Shown piece by piece: positions 1-10,250 of a stretch of 64,000 nucleotides of DNA (its first letter is position 1; each line of letters opens with the position of its first letter). The stretch is from Spirochaetales bacterium Spiro_07 (GTDB lineage Bacteria; Spirochaetota; Spirochaetia; Treponematales; Treponemataceae). The notes under the pieces were generated by a model. That model did not search any database. It worked only from the letters and a program-made list of their open reading frames with translations, and was not told the origin of the DNA. The stretch spans positions 58,455 through 122,454 of the forward strand of contig LVBI01000007.1 in the NCBI GenBank assembly GCA_001603145.1. Direction: 5' to 3'. Both the position numbers and the translations under genes were made by a program.

Positions 1-613
1 TGAAAATCTCCGTGCCCGGCGATTTTCTGCCTGTAGTTGAAATTACAATCACGTCGCCACGGCCGCAGCCGTCAATTGCAAGCACATCGTCATTCATTAT
101 GCCGATTTTCTTGAAGCGCACCGCTATTCCGTATGCGCCCTGGTCTGAAACACCGCCAAGCGCGCCCATTTCTTCGCCGTCTGTAAAGAACACGCGCATG
201 TTGTGCGCCGTCTTGAAAGTTTTAAGACGCTCCAAAAATGCAAGCACCTGAAAGACGGCGGCACTATTGTCGTTTGCTCCCGGCGAGTTCGGCGCGCGGT
301 CATAATGCACCAAAATAGTTTTCATGCGGAAGCGCGGGTCGTAAAACTGTGAAGGAAAATTAATATAGATATGCTTTGAACCGTCAATCGGTATTAACGT
401 GCAATCGATATTATGTGAATCAAGCCAGTTTGTGAGAAACTTACATCTGTCTGCATCGCTGGCTATAAAATCAGAAAATTCTGGCAACAAATATGACATC
501 AATGAATTATCGGAAGATAAGCCAGTTTTATCGATATTTGTTTTAGCCCGTTCTAACAAACGCCTTGCCACAAGAAGCTAGGCTAAAACCAGAAGGAACA
601 GTTCCTTTGTCAT
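1..613 (-). CDS. M28-family zinc peptidase-like protein, C-terminus beyond the window start; start codon uncertain (in-frame TAG at 578-580)
   Basis: Minus-strand translation ...ILVHYDRAPNSPGANDNSAAVFQVLAFLERLKTFKTAHNMRVFFTDGEEMGALGG... carries M28-like ANDNSAAV and DGEE motifs. ATG at 613-611 is followed by an in-frame TAG at codon 12; an alternative GTG lies at 571-569. Confidence 0.6.
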
Positions 614-716
614 ATTCAGGCTTGACCCGAATATCTTTTAAACGAGATTGCCCGGTCATTCGCAGCGAAGCTTCGAACAAGCCGGGCAACAACATTATAC
701 TCTTTTTAGGCAGAAC

Positions 717-1067
717 TTAATATTTATAAGATTCTTCCCCAAAACTGCGCTGCTCGCGTCCGCCGTCACGGTTAAAGGAGCGGTCGCGGTTAAAGCCGCC
801 GTGCGGTCTGTCCCTTCGCGGCTTGTCTTCTGCCATGTTCACACGAAGACGGCGGCCGTCCAGCTCTTTGCCGTTCATGCCCTCTATTGCGGCATCTGCT
901 GCCTGCGCTTCTGCAAATTCAACAAAGCCGAAACCTTTAGACTGGCCAGTTGCCCTGTCTTTAATCACAATTGAAGACAAAACTTCACCAAATTGAGAAA
1001 AGCAATTCGTAAGCGATTCTTCCGTTGTTGCGTAGTTCAAATTTCCTACATAAATCTTCTGAGACAT
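717..1067 (-). CDS. RNA-binding protein with a single RRM domain
   Basis: MSQKIYVGNLNYATTEESLTNCFSQFGEV...KGFGFVEFA has RNP2 and RNP1 motifs and an R/G/D-rich tail; start trimmed to MSQK. Confidence 0.9.
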   Translation of the reverse strand: MSQKIYVGNLNYATTEESLTNCFSQFGEVLSSIVIKDRATGQSKGFGFVEFAEAQAADAAIEGMNGKELDGRRLRVNMAEDKPRRDRPHGGFNRDRSFNRDGGREQRSFGEESYKY

Positions 1068-1357
1068 AAAATTCCTCCACACACTGCTCCCACAGCTGTG
1101 TCTGAGATTTTTGCAACGGCAACCGCCGCAGCAAACCATCGTCATCTACTATGCTTGTCATTCAAACCTAAAACAAAAAAAATACTGGAAAGGAATCTTA
1201 TGCGGAAACTTGCAGGATCTCATCATTCTGGGAAATCACGACTTTTAGAGAACGTTGATTGAATTCAGTCTACATTGTAAAAATTGAGCTGTCAAGTTTT
1301 TTCGTTTCTAAAAAAAAGTACACAGCCATGCACGTTTTGACACTAAGGGCAAAAAAA

Positions 1358-1389
1358 GACCTGATTAGAAAATAAATTCTAATCAGGTC
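1358..1389 (-). terminator. Rho-independent terminator
   Basis: Perfect 13-bp stem GACCTGATTAGAA/TTCTAATCAGGTC flanked by an A7 run (U tract on the minus strand), just downstream of the 1421-1927 gene. Confidence 0.85.
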
Positions 1390-1420
1390 TATAAAAGCAT
1401 TAATAATTAGTATCTAAGAA

Positions 1421-1927
1421 TTATTGAATTACCCATGGATTATTCGGATCATACGGATTTTTAATATATGTCTTTGTTCCATGATTAGTATTTGAAAGGA
1501 TAAGAACATCATCTGTTACGTTGTAGGCATATCTTGACGGCCAACATTCTGGAGCACTGAACCTAACATAGCCTTGAGCACCGCTTGTAATTTGAACATC
1601 ATAAGACATATCTTCAGGATACATACTCCATATATTACCACCACCGACACGAGTAAGGGTAACAGCTTTAGAAGGACTAATAAAATAAAGTGCGGAATTT
1701 GAATTGTTATTAAACACCCAAAGAGTTCCTCTTCCTGTTCCTGTTCCGCAGAATCCATAAGGAAACACAGCTGTAGCTGCATAAGTAGAAGTACCGCTAG
1801 GTTCACCCTGTTCACCGGCTGATGCACCAGAACCGCCGCCACCGCCGCCACCGCCGCAGCTTGACATCACAACTAAAACCAGAAGAGCTGTTACAACAGA
1901 AACAACATTGAACATTATTTTTTTCAT
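1421..1927 (-). CDS. Lipoprotein with poly-Gly linker, unknown function
   Basis: MKKIMFNVVSVVTALLVLVVMSSCGGGGGGGGSG: lipobox (SSC) followed by eight Gly. Confidence 0.75.
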   Translation of the reverse strand: MKKIMFNVVSVVTALLVLVVMSSCGGGGGGGGSGASAGEQGEPSGTSTYAATAVFPYGFCGTGTGRGTLWVFNNNSNSALYFISPSKAVTLTRVGGGNIWSMYPEDMSYDVQITSGAQGYVRFSAPECWPSRYAYNVTDDVLILSNTNHGTKTYIKNPYDPNNPWVIQ

Positions 1928-2144
1928 ATCTTAGTTCCTTATTTTTTCACTGATCGAATCAGCTAATATATAAAACTTAATATAGCAATATAATATCATA
2001 ATACTGAATCTGTAACAAGTAAAAATATATAAATTTTAAGCGTTATAAACTGACAGCTGAAATACTTCTGTTTACAATTTTACAAAAACTGAAGTTTTTA
2101 GAGATTCTCTTTAACAAAAACGCTTTCTATGATATACTCAGCTC

Positions 2145-3248
2145 ATGAGTTTTAGCGGTGATAGTGAAAAAAGGCGACATGTTTTTATTGTTGATGACGA
2201 AGCGACGAATCTGAAAGTCGCCGAAAACGTGCTCCGCAATTATTTTCAGCTGACACTGCTAACTTCAGGCAAGGAACTTCTTCAGATAATTCACAGAACA
2301 AAGCCCGACCTTCTGCTTCTCGACATTGAAATGCCCTCAATGAGCGGTTTTGAAGTCATTGAAAAGATGAAGCAAGACCAGCAGCTGCAAGATATTCCTG
2401 TTATTTTTTTGACCGCCAAAAACGATGTTGAAAGCGAACTTCGCGGGCTTACGCTCGGTGCGCTTGACTACATCAACAAGCCGTTTTCTCCGCCGCTTCT
2501 GCTGAAACGCATTCAGCATTACCTTGCAATGGTTGAGCAAAAAAAAGAGCTTCAATCTTTCAACAAGAACCTCAACGACATGGTGCGCGAAAAGACCGAG
2601 ACAATTCTTCAGCTTCAGTATTCAATTTTAAGCACAATCGCAAACCTTGTAGAATTCCGCGACGTGAACACGGGCGGCCACATTGAGCGCACGCAGCATT
2701 ATCTTTCGGTGCTGCTCAAGGCGATGCGCGAGCAAGGCACATATGCAGAAGAAGTCTCGACATGGAAGATTCCGCTTTTGATTCAGTCTGCGCAGCTGCA
2801 CGACGTTGGGAAAATTGCCATTTCAGATACAATCTTAAAAAAAGAAGGAAAGCTCACGCCAGAAGAAACTGAAATAATGATGAAGCACACATCTTTCGGT
2901 GCAGAAATCATAAGAAAGATTTCAATTTCAGCTTACGGCACAGAATTCTTGAATTATGCAGAAGTCTTGGCGCAGCACCACCACGAAAAATGGGACGGCA
3001 CAGGCTACCCGAACAAGCTGAAAGGCACAGACATTCCGCTTGCGGGCAGAATCATGGCGATAGCCGACGTTTACGATGCGCTTGTTTCGGCAAGACCATA
3101 CAAAAAGGCATTTACTCACGAAGAAGCGAGCAGAATCATAATCGAAGGCAGCGGCACTCATTTTGACCCCACCCTTGTTGAAGTGTTCAAGTCTGTAGCT
3201 GATAAATTTCAAGAAGAAAAAGACACAACTCTGCTTGATTTTGTATAA
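2145..3248 (+). CDS. Response regulator with C-terminal HD-GYP domain
   Basis: Receiver domain (VDDEATNLK, LLLDIEMPSMSG, FLTAK) plus HDVGKIAI and HHEKWDGTGYP motifs. Confidence 0.93.
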   Translation: MSFSGDSEKRRHVFIVDDEATNLKVAENVLRNYFQLTLLTSGKELLQIIHRTKPDLLLLDIEMPSMSGFEVIEKMKQDQQLQDIPVIFLTAKNDVESELRGLTLGALDYINKPFSPPLLLKRIQHYLAMVEQKKELQSFNKNLNDMVREKTETILQLQYSILSTIANLVEFRDVNTGGHIERTQHYLSVLLKAMREQGTYAEEVSTWKIPLLIQSAQLHDVGKIAISDTILKKEGKLTPEETEIMMKHTSFGAEIIRKISISAYGTEFLNYAEVLAQHHHEKWDGTGYPNKLKGTDIPLAGRIMAIADVYDALVSARPYKKAFTHEEASRIIIEGSGTHFDPTLVEVFKSVADKFQEEKDTTLLDFV

Positions 3249-3308
3249 TGCTTTTGAAACGCAGTGCATTTAAGTTTTCAACTATTTTATATTTAAAAGA
3301 AGGTTCTC

Positions 3309-4235
3309 ATGATAAAAGCAGAAATAAAAGACGATGAGCTTAACGCGCACCTTAACAGCATAGAAAAAGACGGAATGAACATCTTCATCATGGCAGACGG
3401 CAAATTCCGCGGAGCTTTTTTTCACGGAACGCGCTTCGTAAACCAGATGAGAGCCAACCAGAATCTAGGAATTCTTGAAACGATGGTCTTGGGTCAGGCA
3501 TGTCTTTGCGGCGCGCTGATGATTCCGACAATGAAAGGTCATTCGCGCCTAAGCTTTAGATATGACACGGAAGGCCCAGCCGCCGGCTTTGTAGTCAACG
3601 CGGAAAGCACCGGCTCTGCCAACGGAATGCTGCTGCAAAACCCGATTCCAGTTTTTGAGCCGATAGAAAGTTGGGATTTATCACCGTTTTTTGGCGACGG
3701 CACTGTTACGGTAACGCATTTTCTTGAAGGCAAAACTGAACCTGTAAGCGGCACTGTCGAGATTATGCACAAAAACATTGCGCAAGACCTTGCATGGTAT
3801 TACCTTCAGTCTGAGCAGATTCACACAGCATTCAACACAAGTATTCAGCTTGACAAGCAAGGGCGCGTAACCGGCGCAGGCGGCATGTTTCTTCAGATGA
3901 TGCCGGGCGCAGACGAAGAGACAATTGAGCGCGTGGAAGCAGCTTTCAGCGCCGCGCCTTCATACGGTCAGTGGTTCGCCGAAAAAGGAAACTTGAACGA
4001 CATAATTTATGGACTTTTCAGAGAATTTAAGCCTTCTGTTGCATTGGAGCGGAACATTACGTTTGATTGCCACTGCTCTGAAGAGGTTTTCAAGAACCAT
4101 TTGCTGCATCTGAATAAGAAAGAACTAACCGAAATGTGCAATGAAAAGCAGGACGAACCGCTTGAGCTTGTCTGCCATTATTGCGGCAGCGTCTACAAAT
4201 ACGACAAGAAAGAGCTTTTAAGCTCGCTCATATAA
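3309..4235 (+). CDS. hslO: Hsp33-family redox-regulated chaperone
   Basis: Hsp33-like sequence with C-terminal CHC...CHYC zinc-binding motif. Confidence 0.9.
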   Translation: MIKAEIKDDELNAHLNSIEKDGMNIFIMADGKFRGAFFHGTRFVNQMRANQNLGILETMVLGQACLCGALMIPTMKGHSRLSFRYDTEGPAAGFVVNAESTGSANGMLLQNPIPVFEPIESWDLSPFFGDGTVTVTHFLEGKTEPVSGTVEIMHKNIAQDLAWYYLQSEQIHTAFNTSIQLDKQGRVTGAGGMFLQMMPGADEETIERVEAAFSAAPSYGQWFAEKGNLNDIIYGLFREFKPSVALERNITFDCHCSEEVFKNHLLHLNKKELTEMCNEKQDEPLELVCHYCGSVYKYDKKELLSSLI

Positions 4236-5535
4236 TGGGCTGCAACTTTTCAGCCTGGCTTGCGTAAATGCTTTCCATTACAAGCGCGGCCTTTGCGCAA
4301 TAACGACGGTCAATCGTATAGAACGCAAACATTACATCCTGCACATAAATCTGGAAATTGTCGCCCGGAGTATAAGGCACATAACGCACCTTCATAACGT
4401 CAAATTCTATTTCTTTCTGCTCGCCGAAAAAGTCACCGCTGTAAGTGTAACCGCATTTTCTAATGTGCAGCACGCCTTTGCCGCACTTTTCTATGCCGCG
4501 CGTCTTTTTGATTTGCAAATTCGCCTCGCCTGAAGGAATCACGGTGGCGGCTTCGGAGAGAATGCGAAGCTCAACTGGAATGAATATCTCGTAATCAGAA
4601 TCTGCTTCTATAGCCTTTTTTTCTGCAAGACGCTGCGCATTATACCATTCGCCGATATGCGGGTAGAAATTCTCACTCTTGTTCCATGAAAGATGAGCAG
4701 ATTCAGTGTATTCGGCAGTGCAGCCGCAGCTTTTGCAAGTTATGCTGTTCTTGTGCGTTTCAAGCTCGAATTCTGAGCCGCACGACGGGCATCTGTAAAG
4801 AATGTTCTCAAGCCCTTTCGCACGGTTTCGGCCTTTGTAAAGATAGCCGCTTTTTTCTTGCTCGGCGAAATTGTCTACATATATAGCCTTGCCGATAGCG
4901 TCATCGATTTCTTCTATAGACATTTCCTTTATCTTTTCAGGCGTAAGCGCCATAGAAATGTCTATGTCTATAATGCCGTGCTTCAAGCATTTGCGCCACG
5001 TTGAATCGCAGAAATAAGCCCCGGAAGTGCGGATCGCAAAAACAGGCAGCTTCATCTTCTTGATGAGCTTAGCGCAGCTTTCGGGCATGTCTTTAGAAAT
5101 GCCGTTAATGACAATCTGACCTTCGGGGTAAAGAGCCAAAATTCCTTCGTTGCCCAGAATGTCGAAAGACTGCCTTATAGTCTGAATGTCAGGCTGAAAC
5201 AGGTTTTTCGGAATGGCGCGCGCCATCCTTACAAAAAAATGAAACTTTGACGCAAGATAAAGCTTTCTTGCAACTATAAATGTGATTCTTCTAGGATAGA
5301 ACGCGCGGATTGCGAACACATAATCGTAAAGGCTGTGGTGGTTGCCCACGATGATGTACGGCGGCTTGACTTTTACAAGCTCTTCGCGCACCTTGCTGCC
5401 GTGCACCTCTTTTCCGTCAGGCATTCTGTATGTAAAAAGCACCTGCCTTTTTGCAAAAGACAAAAATGAAACGATAAAACCAAATAAGTAATAAACAAAA
5501 GGATTCGGACGCTTTGTTTTTGTTCTTCTCTTCAT
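4228..5535 (-). CDS. 1-acyl-glycerol-3-phosphate acyltransferase-like protein with internal zinc ribbon and C-terminal extension
   Basis: GNHHSLYDY (HX4D), LYPEGQ motif; CPSCGSEFELETHKNSITCKSCG zinc ribbon. Confidence 0.8.
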   Translation of the reverse strand: MKRRTKTKRPNPFVYYLFGFIVSFLSFAKRQVLFTYRMPDGKEVHGSKVREELVKVKPPYIIVGNHHSLYDYVFAIRAFYPRRITFIVARKLYLASKFHFFVRMARAIPKNLFQPDIQTIRQSFDILGNEGILALYPEGQIVINGISKDMPESCAKLIKKMKLPVFAIRTSGAYFCDSTWRKCLKHGIIDIDISMALTPEKIKEMSIEEIDDAIGKAIYVDNFAEQEKSGYLYKGRNRAKGLENILYRCPSCGSEFELETHKNSITCKSCGCTAEYTESAHLSWNKSENFYPHIGEWYNAQRLAEKKAIEADSDYEIFIPVELRILSEAATVIPSGEANLQIKKTRGIEKCGKGVLHIRKCGYTYSGDFFGEQKEIEFDVMKVRYVPYTPGDNFQIYVQDVMFAFYTIDRRYCAKAALVMESIYASQAEKLQPII

Positions 5536-5776
5536 ACAACACCTTATTTAATTATTGGCCGGTTATCGGGTCAAGCCTGATAATGATACAATTCCACGGA
5601 ACTCGATATTTAATCTATATAAAAAGATTTTCCATAAAAAAATCTAAATGGTCAAGTAAAACTTTTAAGCGAGCCTGCAAAAACGCGGTGTGTTGCAATC
5701 TCAAAGCGCAACCTGCAAGCCGCACCCAATAAAGTGCACATGAATCGCACTAAACAAACCGAAGCGCAAGCCCTCT

Positions 5777-7399
5777 TTAAAGCAGCGGCGCAAAAATCTT
5801 GAAGAGCGTTCTTACAAGTCGCTTGACCACATTCGTCTGGCTTAAATATTCGGGCGTAATCTCGCGGCAAACGTCAAGCGTATTCAGAAAATCGGCTTTT
5901 ATGTCTTTTATAATAGAAGCTTTATAGAACCACACGCCGCACTCAAAATGATGATAAAGGCTTCTGTAATCCATGTTGAAAGTTCCGACTGTCGCGGTCG
6001 TATTATCAGAAACCATGTTCTTGGCATGCATAAAGCCCGGCGTATATTCATAGACGCGCACGCCACCGGCCACAAGCTCATGATAATACGAGCGTGTCAT
6101 TTCATGCACAAGCCATTTATCTGGAATGAACGGCGTGATTATGCGCACGTCGACATTCCGTTTTGCGGCAAGGCACAGCGCGGTCAAAAGCTCGTTGTCG
6201 ATTATCAGATAAGGCGTAGTTATGTAAAGATATTCTGCGCTCTGATTGATTATATTAAGAAAAACCTGCTCGCCGGTCAGCTCGTCATCAAGCGGAGAAT
6301 CAACATAAGGCTGAACGAACCCGCCGCCAAAAGAATTTGCTGAACGCGCGGCAGAAGCACTTTTAAGTGAAGAACTTGCGGCCAAAGAGCGCATCGCTTC
6401 CATGCTTGCCGCAGAATTTGCGCCAGAACCGCCGTCAGCTTCAGGTCTGAAAGCATTGTAGTCATCATCAGAATTGCGGTACAAGTTCCACAATTCAAGA
6501 AAAGCGAGCGTAAAGCAGAATGCTGCCCTGCCCTTCAGCATTATCGCGCTGTCTTTCCAGTGGCCGAAGCGGTTCACGCAGTTTATGTATTCATCTGCAA
6601 GGTTTATGCCGCCGGTAAAAGCGGTGCGCCCGTCAATCACGCAGATTTTTCTGTGGTCGCGGTTGTGCAGAATTGTGCGCAGCGCCGGCCGGTACGGGTT
6701 GAACGAAACGCACGGAATGCCCGACTTGCTCAATTTTTCAGCATAACCGTATGGCAGCGTGGCAACGCTTCCGACGTCGTCATAGATAACGCGCACATCT
6801 ACGCCAGCATCAATCTTCTGATGCAGAATTTCGAGAATCGTGTTCCACATAATTCCAGGCTGAATAATGAAATACTCAAGGAAGACGTACTTTTCGGCTT
6901 TTTTAATCTCTTCAACGAGAGCCTCAAAGAATGCTTCGCCAGAACTGAAATACTGCGTGGTTTCTTCTTCGTAAAGCGGAATTGCGGTAGCGTTCGTTAT
7001 GTAAAAAGACTGAGAAGCGGCGTGAATGTCTGATTTTTCAAGCTTGTCGATAGCGGAATCTTCTGTTTCGTAGATTCTGCTTGTGCGCTCGGCATGTTTC
7101 AGCAAGACAGTCTGCTCTTTGCGGCGAAGCTTTGCCGACCCAAAGACAAAGTAAAGCATGCAGCCAAAAACAGGCAAAAGCGCAATCAAGAGCGCCCACG
7201 GCAGCTTTACCGCAGGGTTTGCGTGCTTGTTGATTATGCCGAGTATCATCACAAAGCCCAAGAGCCAGAAAATAGCAGAAATGAATGCGTAGTTGCGGCT
7301 CAAATAAAAGACACTGAGCAACATAACAAAAAGCTGAATCAAAATGAGCACGGAAACAACTGAAAACCGGCTCATCAATAATTTCAACAGCTTACGCAT
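5777..7399 (-). CDS. cls: Cardiolipin synthase / phospholipase D family
   Basis: Two HKD motifs (HNRDHRKICVIDG; HAKNMVSDNTTATVGTFN) and N-terminal TM segments. Confidence 0.9.
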   Translation of the reverse strand: MRKLLKLLMSRFSVVSVLILIQLFVMLLSVFYLSRNYAFISAIFWLLGFVMILGIINKHANPAVKLPWALLIALLPVFGCMLYFVFGSAKLRRKEQTVLLKHAERTSRIYETEDSAIDKLEKSDIHAASQSFYITNATAIPLYEEETTQYFSSGEAFFEALVEEIKKAEKYVFLEYFIIQPGIMWNTILEILHQKIDAGVDVRVIYDDVGSVATLPYGYAEKLSKSGIPCVSFNPYRPALRTILHNRDHRKICVIDGRTAFTGGINLADEYINCVNRFGHWKDSAIMLKGRAAFCFTLAFLELWNLYRNSDDDYNAFRPEADGGSGANSAASMEAMRSLAASSSLKSASAARSANSFGGGFVQPYVDSPLDDELTGEQVFLNIINQSAEYLYITTPYLIIDNELLTALCLAAKRNVDVRIITPFIPDKWLVHEMTRSYYHELVAGGVRVYEYTPGFMHAKNMVSDNTTATVGTFNMDYRSLYHHFECGVWFYKASIIKDIKADFLNTLDVCREITPEYLSQTNVVKRLVRTLFKIFAPLL

Positions 7400-7679
7400 A
7401 CACACCCCGAAAAGTTTCTGTTACCTGAATGGCAATTTATTAGGTCGAATGTCGAGTTTTTACAATTCGGTGGCTGAGCGTAGTCGAAGCCACAAAATAC
7501 AGAAATTTTGTTAAAAAAAATGAAAATCGATCATTTCGACTACGCTCAATGACCGATTTTGCAAAAAACTTGCGAATTTTGAAAACTCGAAATTGAGCTT
7601 ATTATAATGTCGGAAATAATCGAAGTATGCAAAAGCGGTTACGCACACAGCCGGAACGCGCGTCGCTTTAAACAAAAAA

Positions 7680-7709
7680 AAGCCGGGCTGCATTCAGTCA
7701 GTCCGGCTT
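7680..7709 (-). terminator. Rho-independent terminator of glyA
   Basis: AGCCGG...CCGGCT hairpin with A-tract on the left, 37 bp downstream of the glyA stop. Confidence 0.7.
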
Positions 7710-7745
7710 ATTCAGCATATCCGAAACATTCGGAATGATGCTATG

Positions 7746-9245
7746 TTATTTTACGAATTCTTTCTTCAAGAAGTCGAGGTCAAGTTCAGGGTAAAGAACA
7801 TGTGCTGAAAGAAGTGCATTTACGCGCTTTCTGGCTGCTTCTTTTACAGCCGGGTCAAGCTCAATCTTGCCCTTTGCAGGCTTGCCGTCTTTTGCAACGC
7901 CAGGCTTTGTGCCTTTGAGCACGAAGTCAAGGATTGAAGCAACTTCTTTCATGTCGTTCTCGTTCATGCCGAGCGTAGTCAAAGCAGGTGTGCCAAGACG
8001 GACGCCACTTGTCCACCATGCGCCGTTCTTATCATACGGAAGGGCGTTGGCGTTTGCAGTGATTCCGCATTCAAACAAAGCGGCTTCTGCCTGCTTGCCA
8101 GTCAAGCCGTAAACAGTTACATCGCAAAGCATAAGGTGGTTGTCTGTTCCGCCAGTCTGAAGCGGAATGCCGTAGCCTTTGAGCGCTTCTGCCAAAGCCT
8201 GAGCATTCTTGACAACATTGTGCGCCCATTCACGGTAAGCCGGTGTGGCAGCTTCTTTGAAAGCAATAGCCTTTGCAGCCATAACGTGTGCGAGCGGACC
8301 GCCGAGAACCATCGGGCAGCCTTTGTTTACATATTCAGCATATTCTTTTTTGCAGAGAATAATTGCGCCGCGCGGACCGCGCAATGTCTTGTGCGTTGTT
8401 GTTGTAACGATGTCTGCCCATTTTACCGGGTCGAAGTCGCCTTCAAAGACTTTACCGGCAACAAGACCAGCAAAGTGAGCCATATCGACCATCAAAACTG
8501 CTCCGCACTTGTCTGCAATTTCGCGGAAACGCTTGAAGTTAATCTTGCGCGGGTAAGCAGAGAAGCCTGTCAAAAGAATGAGAGGCTTTACTTCCATTGC
8601 CTGCTTTTCGATTGCGTCATAATCGAGCAAGCCTGTTTCTTTATCAACGCCGTATGGATGAGATTCAAACATACGTGCTGAAACGTTCATTTTATAGCCA
8701 TGTGTAAGGTGGCCGCCGCAAGAATAGTCAAGCCCCATAAGCTTCTGGTTGCCGAACTTCTTGCGGAGGGCGTCGAACTGTTCGTCAGTCAAATCATTCA
8801 AAGATTTTACACCAAGCTCTTCGAGTGTCGGTGTTTCAACTTTTGCGGAAAGGATTGCCCAGTAAGCAACGAGGTTTGTATCTGCACCAGAGTGCGGCTG
8901 AACATAGGCATAATCTGCACCGAAAAGCTTTTCAGCTTCGCGGGCGGCTACGTTTTCAACTGCGTCTACGTTTACACAGCCGCCGTAATAGCGGTGATCA
9001 GGGTAGCCTTCAGCATATTTGTCTGTCAAAAGGTTTCCCATGGCAGCCTGTACATTGAGCGAACAGTAGTTTTCGCTTGCAACAAGCTTAAGGTGGCTGC
9101 GCTGGTTGTCAATTTCGTTTACGATTGAAGCAGCAATTTCCGGCCCAACAGCTGCAACCTGCTGAAGATTTGCGACATAAGCTGTCATTGCAACATTCGG
9201 CTTGCCGTTGCATGAAGCAAGATAATTTTCTAATGGTGTTGACAT
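7746..9245 (-). CDS. glyA: Serine hydroxymethyltransferase
   Basis: VASENYCS, YAEGYPDHRYYGGC, TTTTHKTLRGPRGA (PLP lysine); start trimmed to MSTPLENYL. Confidence 0.95.
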   Translation of the reverse strand: MSTPLENYLASCNGKPNVAMTAYVANLQQVAAVGPEIAASIVNEIDNQRSHLKLVASENYCSLNVQAAMGNLLTDKYAEGYPDHRYYGGCVNVDAVENVAAREAEKLFGADYAYVQPHSGADTNLVAYWAILSAKVETPTLEELGVKSLNDLTDEQFDALRKKFGNQKLMGLDYSCGGHLTHGYKMNVSARMFESHPYGVDKETGLLDYDAIEKQAMEVKPLILLTGFSAYPRKINFKRFREIADKCGAVLMVDMAHFAGLVAGKVFEGDFDPVKWADIVTTTTHKTLRGPRGAIILCKKEYAEYVNKGCPMVLGGPLAHVMAAKAIAFKEAATPAYREWAHNVVKNAQALAEALKGYGIPLQTGGTDNHLMLCDVTVYGLTGKQAEAALFECGITANANALPYDKNGAWWTSGVRLGTPALTTLGMNENDMKEVASILDFVLKGTKPGVAKDGKPAKGKIELDPAVKEAARKRVNALLSAHVLYPELDLDFLKKEFVK

Positions 9246-9311
9246 AAACACTCCTGTAAAAAGATTATTTTGCAGTCCAGGCGCGCGGCTGCAATTACAA
9301 GACTTCATGAT

Positions 9312-9575
9312 GGAAACTCATCTGAGCGCCAGAAGGGAAACCAAAAGGTTTATGCAGATATTACTATTTATTTCAGGCTTTTACAAGTGCATAAGGGGAA
9401 GGCAAAACCCTTAATTCGGAAGCACGGTTTTTCCTTCCCCTTAAACCCCATCCTTTTCCGGCACCGATTAGGGGCTTGCTTCGCGCCCCTAATAACCCCC
9501 GATTAACTACATTTTAAGTTTAGCTTCGCGGGAATGGGTATTTAAAATGTCATTGCCGTGCTTGAAACGGCAATC
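9312..9575. repeat. Cluster of palindromic intergenic sequences
   Basis: AAGGGGAAGG...CCTTCCCCTT, TAGGGGCTTGCTTCGCGCCCCTA and CATTGCCGTGCTTGAAACGGCAATC inverted repeats. Confidence 0.6.
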
Positions 9576-9581
9576 AAGGAT

Positions 9582-10124
9582 TTAATTTGATATGATATAC
9601 GTTTGTATTTCACGTTTGTTTTCTTGGTTATCAAGCCAATCTAGAAAATCAATTATTTTTTCCGATTGCTCATCAGAAAAATATTTTTTGATATTGTTGA
9701 TTTTGATTTCATGAACTTCCTGCTTATGAACATAATTTTGCCATGAAGATGAAAAAATGTAATAGATGTTGTTTTCTAAATTGCTTTCCTTCAAGAAATT
9801 CCATTCATTATTATCAAGCCAGATACCGGAACAATGCCCGCATTTTTCTATATAAAATTCCAACCCGAAACCAGCTTTTCTTGCGATTAAAACTTTTCCG
9901 CATTCCGGGCAATTTTTTAATGTATCATCATCTTTGTTATTAAAAACTTTATTGAACTTTACTTTATCAATAATATCCATATTCAATGTTCTGTTTTCTA
10001 AGAATTTTTGATAATTGAAATATGGGATAAAATTTCCTTTGCATTTCGGGCATTCAAAGGCTTGCAAATCACCTTCTAATTCTACAGGATTAAGCTCTTC
10101 AATCTTACATACAGGACAATTCAT
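9582..10124 (-). CDS. TFIIB-type zinc-ribbon (zf-TFIIB-like) protein
   Basis: MNCPVCKIEEL...FECPKCKGNF and CPECGKVL...CGHCSGIWLDNNEW. Confidence 0.75.
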   Translation of the reverse strand: MNCPVCKIEELNPVELEGDLQAFECPKCKGNFIPYFNYQKFLENRTLNMDIIDKVKFNKVFNNKDDDTLKNCPECGKVLIARKAGFGLEFYIEKCGHCSGIWLDNNEWNFLKESNLENNIYYIFSSSWQNYVHKQEVHEIKINNIKKYFSDEQSEKIIDFLDWLDNQENKREIQTYIISN

Positions 10125-10250
10125 AAAAACTCCTTATTTAAATGTTTAATAGAAATTATAGATGTACAATCTGAATCTAGCAAGCGCAGATTTTCTGCAG
10201 AAATGCAGCAATGGCTTTAAAAACGTGCAAGTTTTTGCTAAAATAGACGC

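Noticed and set aside
1516-1851. 111-aa minus-strand ORF
   Set aside because: Alternate frame inside the lipoprotein gene; the lipoprotein frame has a signal peptide and RBS.
5652-5870. 72-aa minus-strand ORF near the cls 3' end
   Set aside because: Overlaps the cls end out of frame and the intergenic repeat region; no RBS or domain.
8136-8681. 181-aa plus-strand ORF
   Set aside because: Antisense to glyA.
9246-9400. Glycine or THF riboswitch upstream of glyA
   Set aside because: No match to the conserved cores I know; only generic hairpins were visible.
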